From assembly GCA_031254035.1 (NCBI GenBank), contig JAIRVF010000147.1:1-36435 (forward strand): a DNA stretch of 36,435 nucleotides, written 5' to 3'. Below, one piece after another: positions 24,909 to 33,130 of this stretch. The position numbers were made by a program, and so were the translations under genes. The DNA comes from Paenibacillus sp. Its GTDB lineage: Bacteria; Bacillota; Bacilli; Paenibacillales; Paenibacillaceae. The stretch's first letter is position 1. Each line of letters begins with the position of its first letter. The notes under the pieces are model-generated. The model made no database searches, had not been told where the DNA came from, and saw nothing but the letters and a program-made list of their open reading frames with translations.

Positions 24909-25978
24909 ATGAATGCGCCTCCGGCAACCAAAGCTTTAGCCTCAATTCCTGCCCCGTACACTCTGCCACCAGAAGGTCCGAAATAATAGAGCTGGTTATA
25001 CGGAATCGCAACGGTTACTAAATCCGCGGTCTCCAGCGGTTTAAGGAAGGTTTTGACGAAAAACAGTCCCTCATCCGCACGGATTTGATAAATATTTTCT
25101 GCCCCCAAGCTTTCGCGCGTAAGGATTTCACCTTTTAGGACAAGTCCTTCCGTCTGCTGATCCGGGTTCAAAAGCCCCTGCTCCGGCCGAAAACCCATGT
25201 AACCAACCGGACGATCCGAGCGGACATCAATCCCTTTTACATCGTTCATATTCATAATGTTCATCGCAGGCATGCCGATAAATTGGGCGGTAAACAGGTT
25301 GGCCGGATCCTGGTAAAGCTTCATCGGGGAATCCGCCTGCTGGATCTCTCCTTTGTTCATCACAACGATTTCATCCCCCATCGACATCGCTTCCACCTGA
25401 TCATGCGTCACGTATACAAAAGTGGTCCCGAGCCGCTTATGAAGCTGGATCAGCTCCGTTCTCATTTGATTGCGCAGCTTTGCGTCCAGATTGGATAGAG
25501 GTTCATCGAGAATAAACACCTTCGGCTTTTTGACCATGGCCCGCGCCAAGGCCACACGCTGACGCTGCCCACCGGACAGGTTCTGCGGTTTTTTGTCAAG
25601 AAAAGGGGCGAGGCCAACAATCTCCGAAATATCCTTCACCAGCTTCTCGCGCTCATTTCGGGATACGCCTTTATTTTTAAGGCCGAACTCAATATTTCCG
25701 CGTACGGTCATGGTCGGATACAGCGCATAGTTTTGGAAAACCATCGCGACGTCCCGCAGCCCCGGCGGCGTTTCGTTTACGCATGTATCGTCAATCCATA
25801 TTTCGCCACTGCTTTGCTTCTCAAGCCCTGCAACCATGCGCAGCGTGGTCGACTTTCCGCAACCCGACGGTCCGACGAGTACCGTAAAGGAGCCGTCCTT
25901 GATCTCCAGGTTCAAGTCCTGAATCACGGTTTCATCCTTGAATTTCTTGCAAATTCCCTTCAGCAGGATTTGTGCCAT
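24905..25978 (-). CDS. ugpC: ABC ATPase, UgpC/MsmX type
   Basis: A 357-residue ATP-binding subunit of the carbohydrate-uptake class, with the N-terminal nucleotide-binding domain and a C-terminal TOBE-like regulatory part. Walker A is GPSGCGKST, the signature LSGGQRQRVALARA and Walker B VFILDEPLSNLDAK. ATG 25978 has GGAGGAG upstream. Its start lies 47 nt inside the HAD gene, and its stop overlaps ugpA by 4 nt, so the genes are tightly coupled. Some Bacillota share a single MsmX-type ATPase among transporters; here the ATPase is within the operon. Confidence 0.88.
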   Translation of the reverse strand: MAQILLKGICKKFKDETVIQDLNLEIKDGSFTVLVGPSGCGKSTTLRMVAGLEKQSSGEIWIDDTCVNETPPGLRDVAMVFQNYALYPTMTVRGNIEFGLKNKGVSRNEREKLVKDISEIVGLAPFLDKKPQNLSGGQRQRVALARAMVKKPKVFILDEPLSNLDAKLRNQMRTELIQLHKRLGTTFVYVTHDQVEAMSMGDEIVVMNKGEIQQADSPMKLYQDPANLFTAQFIGMPAMNIMNMNDVKGIDVRSDRPVGYMGFRPEQGLLNPDQQTEGLVLKGEILTRESLGAENIYQIRADEGLFFVKTFLKPLETADLVTVAIPYNQLYYFGPSGGRVYGAGIEAKALVAGGAFI

Positions 25979-26849
25979 CCTTCATCTCCTCCTTCATTTG
26001 CTGCTTCCCAATTGCGCACATGAGCTGTTCCAGCTCATCCAATGTCGTCAGCCGCAAATCCCAGACTTCAGGATCATGGCTTGGGTAAGGGGATATAAAG
26101 CAGGTCCGGCCCCCGATCCGTTTGACCGGATGCAGATCATTCCATGGGTTATCCCCGACCGACAGAATTTCATGCGCCTTGTATCCCTGCTGAAGCAGGG
26201 AAGCCAGGTAGGTCGTAAGCCTCGCCGGCTTTCCCGCATCGCAGTAAACTTCGTCAAAACAAAAGTGAATCTGCATAAAATCCAGAAATTGAGCACCCGA
26301 CTCCAGGTGCGTATTGGTCATAAGCACTTTTTTATCCACGTTCAACTTTTCGATCGCTTGCATCAAACCGCTATGAATTTCGAACTGGTAGGGGGCGGCA
26401 AGCATCTCCTTGCGCACCCTGTCAAAAGCTTTACTCAGCTTCGTTTCAGGCAGTTTGTATCTGTGGCTGAGCATAGCAACGATGTTCCAAGGATCGCCAA
26501 TATGGAGCAAATCCGCCGCAAGGATGGAGTCGAACTTGTATAGCTTTTTCCGAACAGGGACGGATGAACCATCCCATGCATATCCCCGCGCCAAACCGTC
26601 TTCCAGTCGGATCACTAGGAGGTCGTCTTTAAGATGATAAAAGTGGCCGAACCCGAAAGTTTGCTCCCCGGATCGGATCGCTTTTCCCATGGAAACCGCC
26701 GCCTCCGTATCCGCCTCATGCTCAGTCTCTTCCAGCAGATAACGGATATAACGCTCCATGAAGGTATCTTCCTGATATAAAGTGCCGTCCATATCGAAAA
26801 TAACGACTTTAATGTCCGTGGGCCAGTTGTCTACCGCCATATTGAACAT
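25932..26849 (-). CDS. HAD-superfamily phosphatase
   Basis: A 305-residue HAD hydrolase. Motif I is IFDMDGTLY (Asp19 nucleophile, Asp21), motif II VLMTNTHLESG with the Thr, and motif IV SVGDNPWNDLHP. A helical cap lies at about 30-170. ATG 26849 has AAAGGATC upstream; ATG 26840 is an alternative. It lies between the binding-protein gene and the ATPase gene and overlaps the latter by 47 nt. In this context it might act on the imported phosphoester or its products, for instance as a phosphatase; that is inference, and HAD enzymes often have broad specificity. Confidence 0.85.
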   Translation of the reverse strand: MFNMAVDNWPTDIKVVIFDMDGTLYQEDTFMERYIRYLLEETEHEADTEAAVSMGKAIRSGEQTFGFGHFYHLKDDLLVIRLEDGLARGYAWDGSSVPVRKKLYKFDSILAADLLHIGDPWNIVAMLSHRYKLPETKLSKAFDRVRKEMLAAPYQFEIHSGLMQAIEKLNVDKKVLMTNTHLESGAQFLDFMQIHFCFDEVYCDAGKPARLTTYLASLLQQGYKAHEILSVGDNPWNDLHPVKRIGGRTCFISPYPSHDPEVWDLRLTTLDELEQLMCAIGKQQMKEEMKDGTNPAEGNLQEIQG

Positions 26850-26858
26850 GATCCTTTC

Positions 26859-28199
26859 TTATGTCAGGATTTGGGGAGATCCTCGTTTGCCAAGCAGCTT
26901 ATTTGCTTTCTCCGCCGCTTGATTCAAGGCATCCTGCGGTGAAGTTTTCGGATCGATGATTGCTTTTTGTATCGCATCCTCCAAAATATTGGCTACTTCC
27001 GGATACGCATTTTCCATTGGGCGTGGTCTTGCATATTGAAGCTGGTCAACAGCAACCTTATATTGCGGGAATTGCTTGAAATGCTCTTTAAGCTCTTCGC
27101 TTTCGACCGCGGACGTGCGGGTTGGCAAATAGCCGACATATTTATGCTGGTAAATCGTGTTTTCCTTAGAAGTCATCCATTTAATAAATTCCCATGCTGC
27201 TTCCTTTTCTTCAGGTTTGCTCTTGGATGTGATGACCAGTTGGCAGCCGCCTGTCGGAACGCCATAATCCTTGTTGGCAGGCATAAATGCCGTTTGCAGC
27301 TCGAAACCATTGCCTTTGGCGATTTCCAGACTTTCCGCTACACCCGCAGTCGAGCCGATTTTAAATGCAGAAATTTGATTCGCCCAATCTTTGCTTGCAG
27401 TCGCTCCCGCTTCGTCGCCAACAGGCATTTTGATCAGTCCTTCGCTGGAGAGCTTTTTCCAAAACTCAACCGGCGCAACTCCGGCAGCATCGTTGAATGC
27501 AGCTGTTTTGCCGTCTTCACTCAGCATGTGACCGCCACTTTGCGCAACAAGCGCCTCGTAATACCAAATATCCACTGGAATCGTCATGCCGATCTTGCCC
27601 TTTTCCTTCAGCACTCGCGAATATTGCTCCAGTTCCCCCCATGTTTTAGGGCCGGCAGGATCGAGTCCGGCATTTTTCAGCATCGTCACGTTTTTATACA
27701 TAATCGGGGTACTGCGCATAAAAGGAAGTCCATACAGTTTACCGTTTACGTAGGCATTCCCCATCAGACCCGGAATAAAATCATCCAGCTTCACTTGGTC
27801 TTTATCCTTCTCCACGTATGGCGTCAGCTCTTCCAACATGCCGGAATTGGCAAATACGCCGGTTGAAGCGATCTCGAGATCCGTAACAGCCGGGGCATCA
27901 CCTGCGGCAAAAGCCGCCTGCACTTTGGCATGAAGATCCGCATATCCGCCCTGATGTTCGGCTACGACTTCGTATTTATCCTGCGATTCGTTAAAGGTTT
28001 TGACCATGTGCTGCTTTGCTTCTTCGATCTTGTCCCCATAGGCATACCAGTATTTGATGACAACTTTCTTGGATGATCCAGCCGCTTCAGCCTTCCCTTC
28101 AACTTTGGCACTGTCCGCGCTCTCGCCTGAACCGCAGCCTACAAGAGATGCCGCCATCAAAGCCGTAAGCGTAAAAGCCGTTATCTTCTTCTTTAACAC
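26859..28199 (-). CDS. ugpB: ABC transporter solute-binding lipoprotein, UgpB type
   Basis: A solute-binding protein of family 1 (446 residues from GTG 28199). It has a lipoprotein signal ending in the lipobox LVGC, followed by GSGESADS. Glycerol-3-phosphate and sugar binders share the KYWYAYG, YEVVAEHQGGYADLHAKVQAAF and GKLYGLPFMRSTPIMYKN features seen here. GTG 28199 has GGAGG at 7-nt spacing; ATG 28205 is too close to it. It follows a 5' leader with an intrinsic terminator. The glpP gene just upstream suggests the substrate is glycerol-3-phosphate or a glycerophosphodiester. It is the first gene of the transporter operon. Confidence 0.85.
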   Translation of the reverse strand: MLKKKITAFTLTALMAASLVGCGSGESADSAKVEGKAEAAGSSKKVVIKYWYAYGDKIEEAKQHMVKTFNESQDKYEVVAEHQGGYADLHAKVQAAFAAGDAPAVTDLEIASTGVFANSGMLEELTPYVEKDKDQVKLDDFIPGLMGNAYVNGKLYGLPFMRSTPIMYKNVTMLKNAGLDPAGPKTWGELEQYSRVLKEKGKIGMTIPVDIWYYEALVAQSGGHMLSEDGKTAAFNDAAGVAPVEFWKKLSSEGLIKMPVGDEAGATASKDWANQISAFKIGSTAGVAESLEIAKGNGFELQTAFMPANKDYGVPTGGCQLVITSKSKPEEKEAAWEFIKWMTSKENTIYQHKYVGYLPTRTSAVESEELKEHFKQFPQYKVAVDQLQYARPRPMENAYPEVANILEDAIQKAIIDPKTSPQDALNQAAEKANKLLGKRGSPQILT

Positions 28200-28246
28200 A
28201 ATCATTCCTCCACCCTGTTTTTGTCTAGAATCAGACCGGATGCAGC

Positions 28247-28301
28247 AAAAAAGAAACCTAAATGCTACCGGGAATAACGTATCCGCAGCAGATTAGGTTT
28301 C
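28247..28301 (-). terminator. Leader terminator upstream of ugpB, likely GlpP target
   Basis: On the minus strand GAAACCTAA pairs with TTAGGTTTC (28293-28301 with 28253-28261). The inner TGCTGCGG / CCCGGTAGCA pairing extends the stem, and six T follow. It lies 48 bp before the ugpB start, the position of the terminator that B. subtilis GlpP overrides in the glpD leader. ACCGG at 28313-28317 on the minus strand can pair with CCGGT of the 3' arm, a possible anti-structure. Confidence 0.7.
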
Positions 28302-28377
28302 TCCAAGACTCCAACCGGTTTATTTACTTGTTACCTTCAATATAAAGGACAACTGTTAAATCTGTTCCAGCAAAAGA

Positions 28378-28989
28378 TTAAATCTGTATCAATATGCGTT
28401 CGGGTTTTCCCCATAGCTCCGGCCTGGAAGAAGAGATCGCGGTTGCGCCATGACTCAGGCATTCTTCGCAGTGGGATTCCTCGTACAATAGTCCACCCGT
28501 AATGATCGGGATCGAGGTAAAAGACTTCACTTTGCAGATCATATCCGGAATCCGGGCAGGCATGAGCTCAATAATATCCGGTTCCGTTTGCGCGAGGTTA
28601 TTTGCGATGTTGTCCAATCCTTCACTGTCGACGAGAAAAAAACGCTGAACGGTGAGGAGCCCCATTTTTTTTGCATTTTTAATCACATTGGTTTTCGTAG
28701 AAATAACCCCGCTCGGGCGGATGCTTTTGGCCAAATAATCAAGACCGTAGTGATCGGTGCTGAGACCGCCTATTTTCTCCAGATGCAAAAAGACGGGCAG
28801 CCCGTGCTCCTTGAACACATTAACGTATCCCTTCACCACGCCGATATGCCCCGTAAGCAGAAAAATGCCGCTTAACTGATTCCGCTGTTTCAGGGCCCGT
28901 TCAATATGCCGCGGATCTTTGATCGAGGCGATACGCCTATGCTTGGCGAGAACTCTGTAAAATTCATCCTTGGACATCACATCCTTCAT
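28378..28989 (-). CDS. glpP: Glycerol-3-phosphate-responsive antiterminator GlpP
   Basis: A 203-residue protein of the GlpP family, the mRNA-binding antiterminator that in Bacillus binds glycerol-3-phosphate. Matching features are GIFLLTGHIG, VFLHLEKIGGLSTDH, GVISTKTNVIKNAKKMGLLTVQRFFLVDSEG and IPIITGGLLYEES. ATG 28989 is preferred because GGAGG lies 8 nt upstream; the frame runs on to 29013. It is immediately upstream of the ugpB leader, in the same direction. The natural reading is that GlpP with G3P prevents termination at 28247-28301. Confidence 0.88.
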   Translation of the reverse strand: MKDVMSKDEFYRVLAKHRRIASIKDPRHIERALKQRNQLSGIFLLTGHIGVVKGYVNVFKEHGLPVFLHLEKIGGLSTDHYGLDYLAKSIRPSGVISTKTNVIKNAKKMGLLTVQRFFLVDSEGLDNIANNLAQTEPDIIELMPARIPDMICKVKSFTSIPIITGGLLYEESHCEECLSHGATAISSSRPELWGKPERILIQI

Positions 28990-29118
28990 CAGTGCAGCCT
29001 CCTTCATTATCATTCGAAATCTATTTGTATATGGGCGCTAAGAATGCTTTTGGGACAACTTCTTTTCTTATTTATCGTAGGGGGAAAGTGTTTTCCGGTT
29101 GTTAAATAAAGCTATTAA

Positions 29119-29151
29119 TTATGTAAACAGGTCGTCTTATGTAAATAGGTC
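29119..29151. repeat. Direct repeat TTATGTAAAYAGGTC in the glpP promoter region
   Basis: Two 15-bp copies (29119-29133 and 29137-29151) match at 14 of 15 positions, at an 18-bp period. They lie 130-160 bp upstream of glpP and just past the terminator of the aldo/keto reductase gene. They may be an operator for glpP. Confidence 0.55.
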
Positions 29152-29164
29152 TTGGGGCTATCAG

Positions 29165-29209
29165 TAAAAAATGCAAAAGGAGCTGCTTCCACGGCAGCTC
29201 CTTTCATTT
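29165..29209 (-). terminator. Terminator of the aldo/keto reductase gene
   Basis: On the minus strand AAAGGAGCTGC...GCAGCTCCTTTT forms an 11-12 bp stem with a short GTGGAA-type loop, followed by GCATTTTTT. It lies just past the stop codon at 29235. Confidence 0.9.
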
Positions 29210-29234
29210 TGTTTTATCGAAGATCCAATATCCT

Positions 29235-30173
29235 CTATTTCAAAATCTCCTCGATCCGGTCGATTACGTCTACACTCAGCTCCACGCCGGAAGCCTTGGC
29301 ATTTTCTATAATCTGTTCCGGACGGCTCGCTCCAACGAGCGCACTGGCAACATTGTTGTTCCGGAGAATCCATGCCAGCGCCAAGTTGCCCACGGAAATG
29401 CCAAGTTCTTTGGCAATGCCTTCAAGCTGCTTTACCTGATTGACTTTTTCTTCCGTAATGCCTTTGCGCATCCATTCGAGTTTGGCCGCACGGCTGTCCT
29501 GCGGGATTTCCGAAACAGATGTGTATTTGCCCGTCAACAAGCCTTGTGCCAGTGGACAAAATACCACTTGACCAATACCAGAACGTTCGCTAAGCGGCAT
29601 GATTTCTTTTTCGATATATCGGTGGAACATGTTGTATTCCGGCTGGCTTACCACAATGCGGTCCAGCAGATAGCGGTCGGCTACACCAAGCGCTTCCGCG
29701 ATTTGCGAAGCCTGCCATTCACTCACGCCCACATAAAGAACTTTCCCTTGGCGGACCAAATCGTCGATCGCACGAAGTGCTTCGTCAAGCGGCGTTTCCG
29801 GATCATGACGGTGGCAGTAGAAAATATCCACGTAGTCATGATTCAGACGTTTCAAGCTGGCATGGGCCTGCTCCATGATATGTTTGCGGGACAACCCTCG
29901 GTCATTAGGACCGTCGCCCATGGGCCAGTACGCTTTAGTCGCGAGCACGTAGGATTCACGAGGATACGCTTTTAATGTTTCGCCGACTAGAACCTCTGCC
30001 GCGCCTTTTTCATATACGTTTGCTGTATCAAAGAAATTAATGCCCAGATCGTATGCCGCTTTAATCGAATTGACCGCATTTTCGCGTTCTACATAACCAC
30101 CATATGTAAGCCAGCTTCCCAAACTGATTTCGCTGACCTTGAGGCCGCTTCCACCTAATCTCCGGTATTTCAT
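29235..30173 (-). CDS. Aldo/keto reductase
   Basis: A 312-residue NADP-dependent oxidoreductase of the AKR fold, of the voltage-gated K-channel beta-subunit/YajO-like group. The tetrad is visible: Asp49 and Tyr54 (FFDTANVYEKG), Lys80 (ATKAYW) and His121 (FYCHRHD). Cofactor-binding motifs near the end include LVGASRPEQIIENAKA. ATG 30173 has GGAGG upstream. It is a single gene, and the substrate is not readable. Confidence 0.88.
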   Translation of the reverse strand: MKYRRLGGSGLKVSEISLGSWLTYGGYVERENAVNSIKAAYDLGINFFDTANVYEKGAAEVLVGETLKAYPRESYVLATKAYWPMGDGPNDRGLSRKHIMEQAHASLKRLNHDYVDIFYCHRHDPETPLDEALRAIDDLVRQGKVLYVGVSEWQASQIAEALGVADRYLLDRIVVSQPEYNMFHRYIEKEIMPLSERSGIGQVVFCPLAQGLLTGKYTSVSEIPQDSRAAKLEWMRKGITEEKVNQVKQLEGIAKELGISVGNLALAWILRNNNVASALVGASRPEQIIENAKASGVELSVDVIDRIEEILK

Positions 30174-30308
30174 GTTTACATTCCTCCTTAAACTAAATCA
30201 TGATTACACATCTACATGTGATTTGCCATGAATGAAGCTGTGGGCGGCGCGGGGACTTAAGAAGTCCGCCCATGTAGCCTCAAAAATTAATTATGTTTAT
30301 GTTCTTTT

Positions 30309-30345
30309 TCAGCAAAAAAGCACACCCTATGTGGGTGTGCTTTAG
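30309..30345 (-). terminator. Terminator of the HEAT-repeat gene
   Basis: AGCACACCC-TATG-TGGGTGTGCT forms a 9-bp stem with A runs to the left, which become TTTTTT on the minus strand, 40 bp beyond the stop of the gene at 30385. Confidence 0.85.
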
Positions 30346-30384
30346 ATTCCATTGAGATTTAATTTCATGCTTCCACTTACATTT

Positions 30385-30852
30385 TTACTTACTTCGAGTC
30401 GACAATGACTTCCACATGCCCTCAAGCCACGCATCAAAATCGGCGCCTTTATCCCCTTCATACGTGTCATATACGTCGATTCTCATCTTTTTCAGTTTCT
30501 CTTTAAAATCTTCATACGAGTGTTCTTTCGGAAGACTTTTCTTTACGCGCAGCAAAATTTTCTGAATGCCTTTCACCACGTCATATTTGTTGATGACCGG
30601 CTTCTCGACATCTTCCCCCCAAGCCTTTAGCTTCTCATAGGCCGCTTCCTTAACTTGAAATACCGGATCGGTATTCAATCTGCGCTTCAAAATGTCGATA
30701 GTTTGTTCACTTTTCCATTGACTCAACTGCTCGACAGCATTCAGCCGCTCTCTCCAATTCGCTGTACGGTTTGCCGCATTTTTGAGTTCATTGTAATTTT
30801 CAGGCAAATCGCTTGCCACATGTACTTCAGGTTCTGTATTCTCCAATTGCAT
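30385..30852 (-). CDS. HEAT-repeat-like small protein
   Basis: A 155-residue protein. Residues about 35-80 (WRERLNAVEQLSQWKSEQTIDILKRRL, then PVFQVKEAAYEKLKAWG) have the alternating helices of HEAT repeats; the rest is charged and helical. No signal peptide or membrane segment is present. ATG 30852 has AGGAGATGAC. It is 18 nt downstream of the small basic-protein gene, so the two share an operon. Function unknown; protein binding is likely. Confidence 0.75.
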   Translation of the reverse strand: MQLENTEPEVHVASDLPENYNELKNAANRTANWRERLNAVEQLSQWKSEQTIDILKRRLNTDPVFQVKEAAYEKLKAWGEDVEKPVINKYDVVKGIQKILLRVKKSLPKEHSYEDFKEKLKKMRIDVYDTYEGDKGADFDAWLEGMWKSLSTRSK

Positions 30853-30870
30853 GTCATCTCCTAATGAATG

Positions 30871-31059
30871 TCAGCTGCGCTTTACGTCGCTATCGTTTTT
30901 GATAGGTCCCTCGTCTTTAGCATCGCCGGATTTTTTCGTACCTTTGCTCGTATACGGTTTCGGGGCGCTTTTGGCCCGGCGGGCTTTCGCATCCCAGCGG
31001 GTCCAGCCCTTCTTGCCCGTTCCTCTACCTGTTCCGCCCTTGCCTTTTGATTTGCTCAA
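30871..31059 (-). CDS. Small very basic Gly/Lys-rich protein
   Basis: A 62-residue protein starting at TTG 31059 behind GGAGTG. The first half is GKGGTGRGTGKKG-like with many Lys and Arg, the second half polar and unstructured. Such composition suits nucleic-acid binding, but there is no recognisable domain. It is the first gene of a two-gene unit with the HEAT-repeat gene. Confidence 0.6.
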   Translation of the reverse strand: MSKSKGKGGTGRGTGKKGWTRWDAKARRAKSAPKPYTSKGTKKSGDAKDEGPIKNDSDVKRS

Positions 31060-31227
31060 TAGATCACTCCGTTAACCATGCGGTATTCTTATTTTAGTCA
31101 TATTCATTTCCTTAAATTAAACCACCATGTTGAAATATACACCACTACGGTCATTATGTACAAGCTGTAAGCATCAAAAACCTTTTATGATTGATTAATT
31201 TTTCCTCCTATGGTATTTTATTTTTGA

Positions 31228-31240
31228 ACTGACCAGTCAG
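31228..31240. promoter_or_regulatory. TetR operator upstream of tetR
   Basis: ACTGACCAGTCAG contains CTGAC-CA-GTCAG, with 5-bp perfect arms. It lies 43 bp before the TTG start of the TetR gene and recurs, with one more base of symmetry, before the P450 gene. Confidence 0.75.
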
Positions 31241-31282
31241 ATTTATTGTTGGATCCGATTTTGCTGTGAAAGGTAGATTGAT

Positions 31283-31861
31283 TTGAGTAAAGATAAAATT
31301 ATACGCGCGGCTATTGAGGTCTTTTCCGAAAATGGATACCACCGTGCGAGCATGGATGAAATCGCCCAGCGGGCGCAGGTAGCCAAGGGAACGCTCTATT
31401 ATAATTTCCCTTCGAAATCCCAACTGTTCAAAACGATTGTCAAAGCTGGCTATGAAGATATTATACGGCGGACAGAAGCCGATCTGAATGCCCCTCTTCC
31501 GATGGAAGAAATGATTTTGCAGGTGATCCGCCATCATTTGGATTTTTTCTTGGAGTCGCAGCATATTGCGCATATCGTTTTCAATGAGATTTCAAACGGA
31601 ATCGAGAAGGATGTTTTGGACGAATTAAATCAGATCAGACGCGAGCACCTTAACTACCTGGCCCGAATCCTTAAGGAAGGAAAATGTGAACGACAATTGC
31701 TCCGCGATCTCGATCCGAATTTGTCCGCTGCCAGTATGATCGGCACTCTAGAGAGCACCTTCAACTATTATTTGAACCATCAGGAAGAATACTCCCGCGA
31801 GGACCTAGAGCATTTCGTCTTCACCTTCATCACCCAAGGCCTGTATATATCCTTCGATTAA
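31283..31861 (+). CDS. TetR-family transcriptional repressor
   Basis: A 192-residue regulator with the classic N-terminal TetR DNA-binding domain: IIRAAIEVFSENGYHRASMDEIAQRAQVAKGTLYYNFPSK (about 5-45). The remaining helices form the ligand-binding part. It starts with TTG 31283 (AAAGGT upstream). Paired CTGAC-CA-GTCAG sites before it and before the P450 gene suggest autorepression and repression of the P450. The ligand is unknown. Confidence 0.9.
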   Translation: MSKDKIIRAAIEVFSENGYHRASMDEIAQRAQVAKGTLYYNFPSKSQLFKTIVKAGYEDIIRRTEADLNAPLPMEEMILQVIRHHLDFFLESQHIAHIVFNEISNGIEKDVLDELNQIRREHLNYLARILKEGKCERQLLRDLDPNLSAASMIGTLESTFNYYLNHQEEYSREDLEHFVFTFITQGLYISFD

Positions 31862-31890
31862 CAGGTCCTTCTTTTTTTTAATTTCGCAAT

Positions 31891-31904
31891 ACTGACCAGT
31901 CAGT
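31891..31904. promoter_or_regulatory. TetR operator upstream of the P450 gene
   Basis: ACTGAC-CA-GTCAGT is a perfect 6-bp palindrome around CA. It lies in the 78-bp gap between the TetR and P450 genes, 36 bp before the P450 start. Confidence 0.8.
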
Positions 31905-31939
31905 TCGAAAAATGCGGATGAAAGCGAGGTTTTCCGAAT

Positions 31940-33076
31940 ATGGAATGGAACAAAGATAGTTTGCTCCCCTTGGAGAAATTCAAACAAATGCGCATAACCT
32001 CCCCAGTGGTTGAAACGGCAGGGGGGGAAGCTTGGAATGTTTATAAGTATGAAGATGCTAAAGCTGTTTTTACTAACTACGATGTCTTTTCTTCCCAAAT
32101 TGGCCCTCCCTCTTTAAAAGATCCGATCAAATCCAGCGTTCTGCATCAAGATCCGCCAAAGCATCAACAGTTGCGCAAGCTTGTATCCCAAGCATTCACC
32201 CCGCGTATTATTGAACCTCTCACCCCAAAAATCCGGGAGATTACCGCTTCCCTGTTTGATAGAGTCGAGCAAAGCGGACGGATGGATGGAATAGCCGATT
32301 TCGCGAGTCCACTCCCGATTACTATCATCGCTGAAATGCTTGGGGTACCCATGGAGCACCGAGAACAATTCAAGAAATGGTCGGATGCCTTGGTCAGAGA
32401 CGATGAGGACAGCATTTATCAGTGCCAACGAGAGATGAGCGAATATTTTTCGGTGATTGCCGAGGACAGGCGCCGCCATCCGCAAGATGATCTGATCACA
32501 AAGTTGGTGGAAGCGCGTATTGATCATGAAAGTCTTAGCCATTTGGAGGTCATTGGGTTCTGCATCCTACTGCTGGTCGCAGGCAATGAAACGACAACCA
32601 ATTTGATCGCCTCAGCCATGCTTGCCATCACCGACTTACCCGAAGTTAGGGCGCAATTACTCGCCGATCGAATGTTGATTCCGGGTGCGATTGAAGAAAC
32701 CCTCCGCTATTTTTCACCAGTACAGATGACGAACCGCCGTGTCAAAGAAGATACCGTTCTAAACGGCAAGGAACTCAAAAAGGGCCAGCTGGTACATATT
32801 TGGATGGCATCGGCCAATCGCGATGAAGATGTATTTGAGGGCCCTGATGAGTTTAACATTAAGCGCCATCCGAACCCTCACCTCGATCTTGGCAGCGGAA
32901 TACACTTCTGTCTCGGTGCCCAGCTTACCCGTCTTGAAACCAAAATCGCCATTGAAACCTTGCTAGATCGTTTTCCAAATTTCCGCCGCGACCCTGCCGC
33001 CCGCCTGGACCGTCAAGACAGCACGAAGGTATTTGCACTTAAAGAGCTGCCTATTATTCTAAAGCCTCAATACTGA
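31940..33076 (+). CDS. Cytochrome P450
   Basis: A 378-residue soluble bacterial P450, near the size of CYP109/CYP107 types. The I-helix oxygen-activation motif is AGNETTT, the ExxR motif EETLRYF and the heme loop GSGIHFCLGAQ with the cysteine ligand. No membrane anchor is present, and no ferredoxin or reductase lies next to it, so redox partners must come from elsewhere. ATG 31940 has GCGAGG upstream. It is probably controlled by the adjacent TetR. The substrate is unknown. Confidence 0.92.
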   Translation: MEWNKDSLLPLEKFKQMRITSPVVETAGGEAWNVYKYEDAKAVFTNYDVFSSQIGPPSLKDPIKSSVLHQDPPKHQQLRKLVSQAFTPRIIEPLTPKIREITASLFDRVEQSGRMDGIADFASPLPITIIAEMLGVPMEHREQFKKWSDALVRDDEDSIYQCQREMSEYFSVIAEDRRRHPQDDLITKLVEARIDHESLSHLEVIGFCILLLVAGNETTTNLIASAMLAITDLPEVRAQLLADRMLIPGAIEETLRYFSPVQMTNRRVKEDTVLNGKELKKGQLVHIWMASANRDEDVFEGPDEFNIKRHPNPHLDLGSGIHFCLGAQLTRLETKIAIETLLDRFPNFRRDPAARLDRQDSTKVFALKELPIILKPQY

Positions 33077-33130
33077 AATTTCTTGATTTAGAATCCTGTT
33101 AACAGCTAATTTGGGGAGGTTGGAAGAGAA

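Noticed and set aside
26967..27866. 299-codon plus-strand ORF opposite ugpB
   Set aside because: Antisense shadow of a clear lipoprotein-type solute-binding gene; the composition is unlike a real protein.
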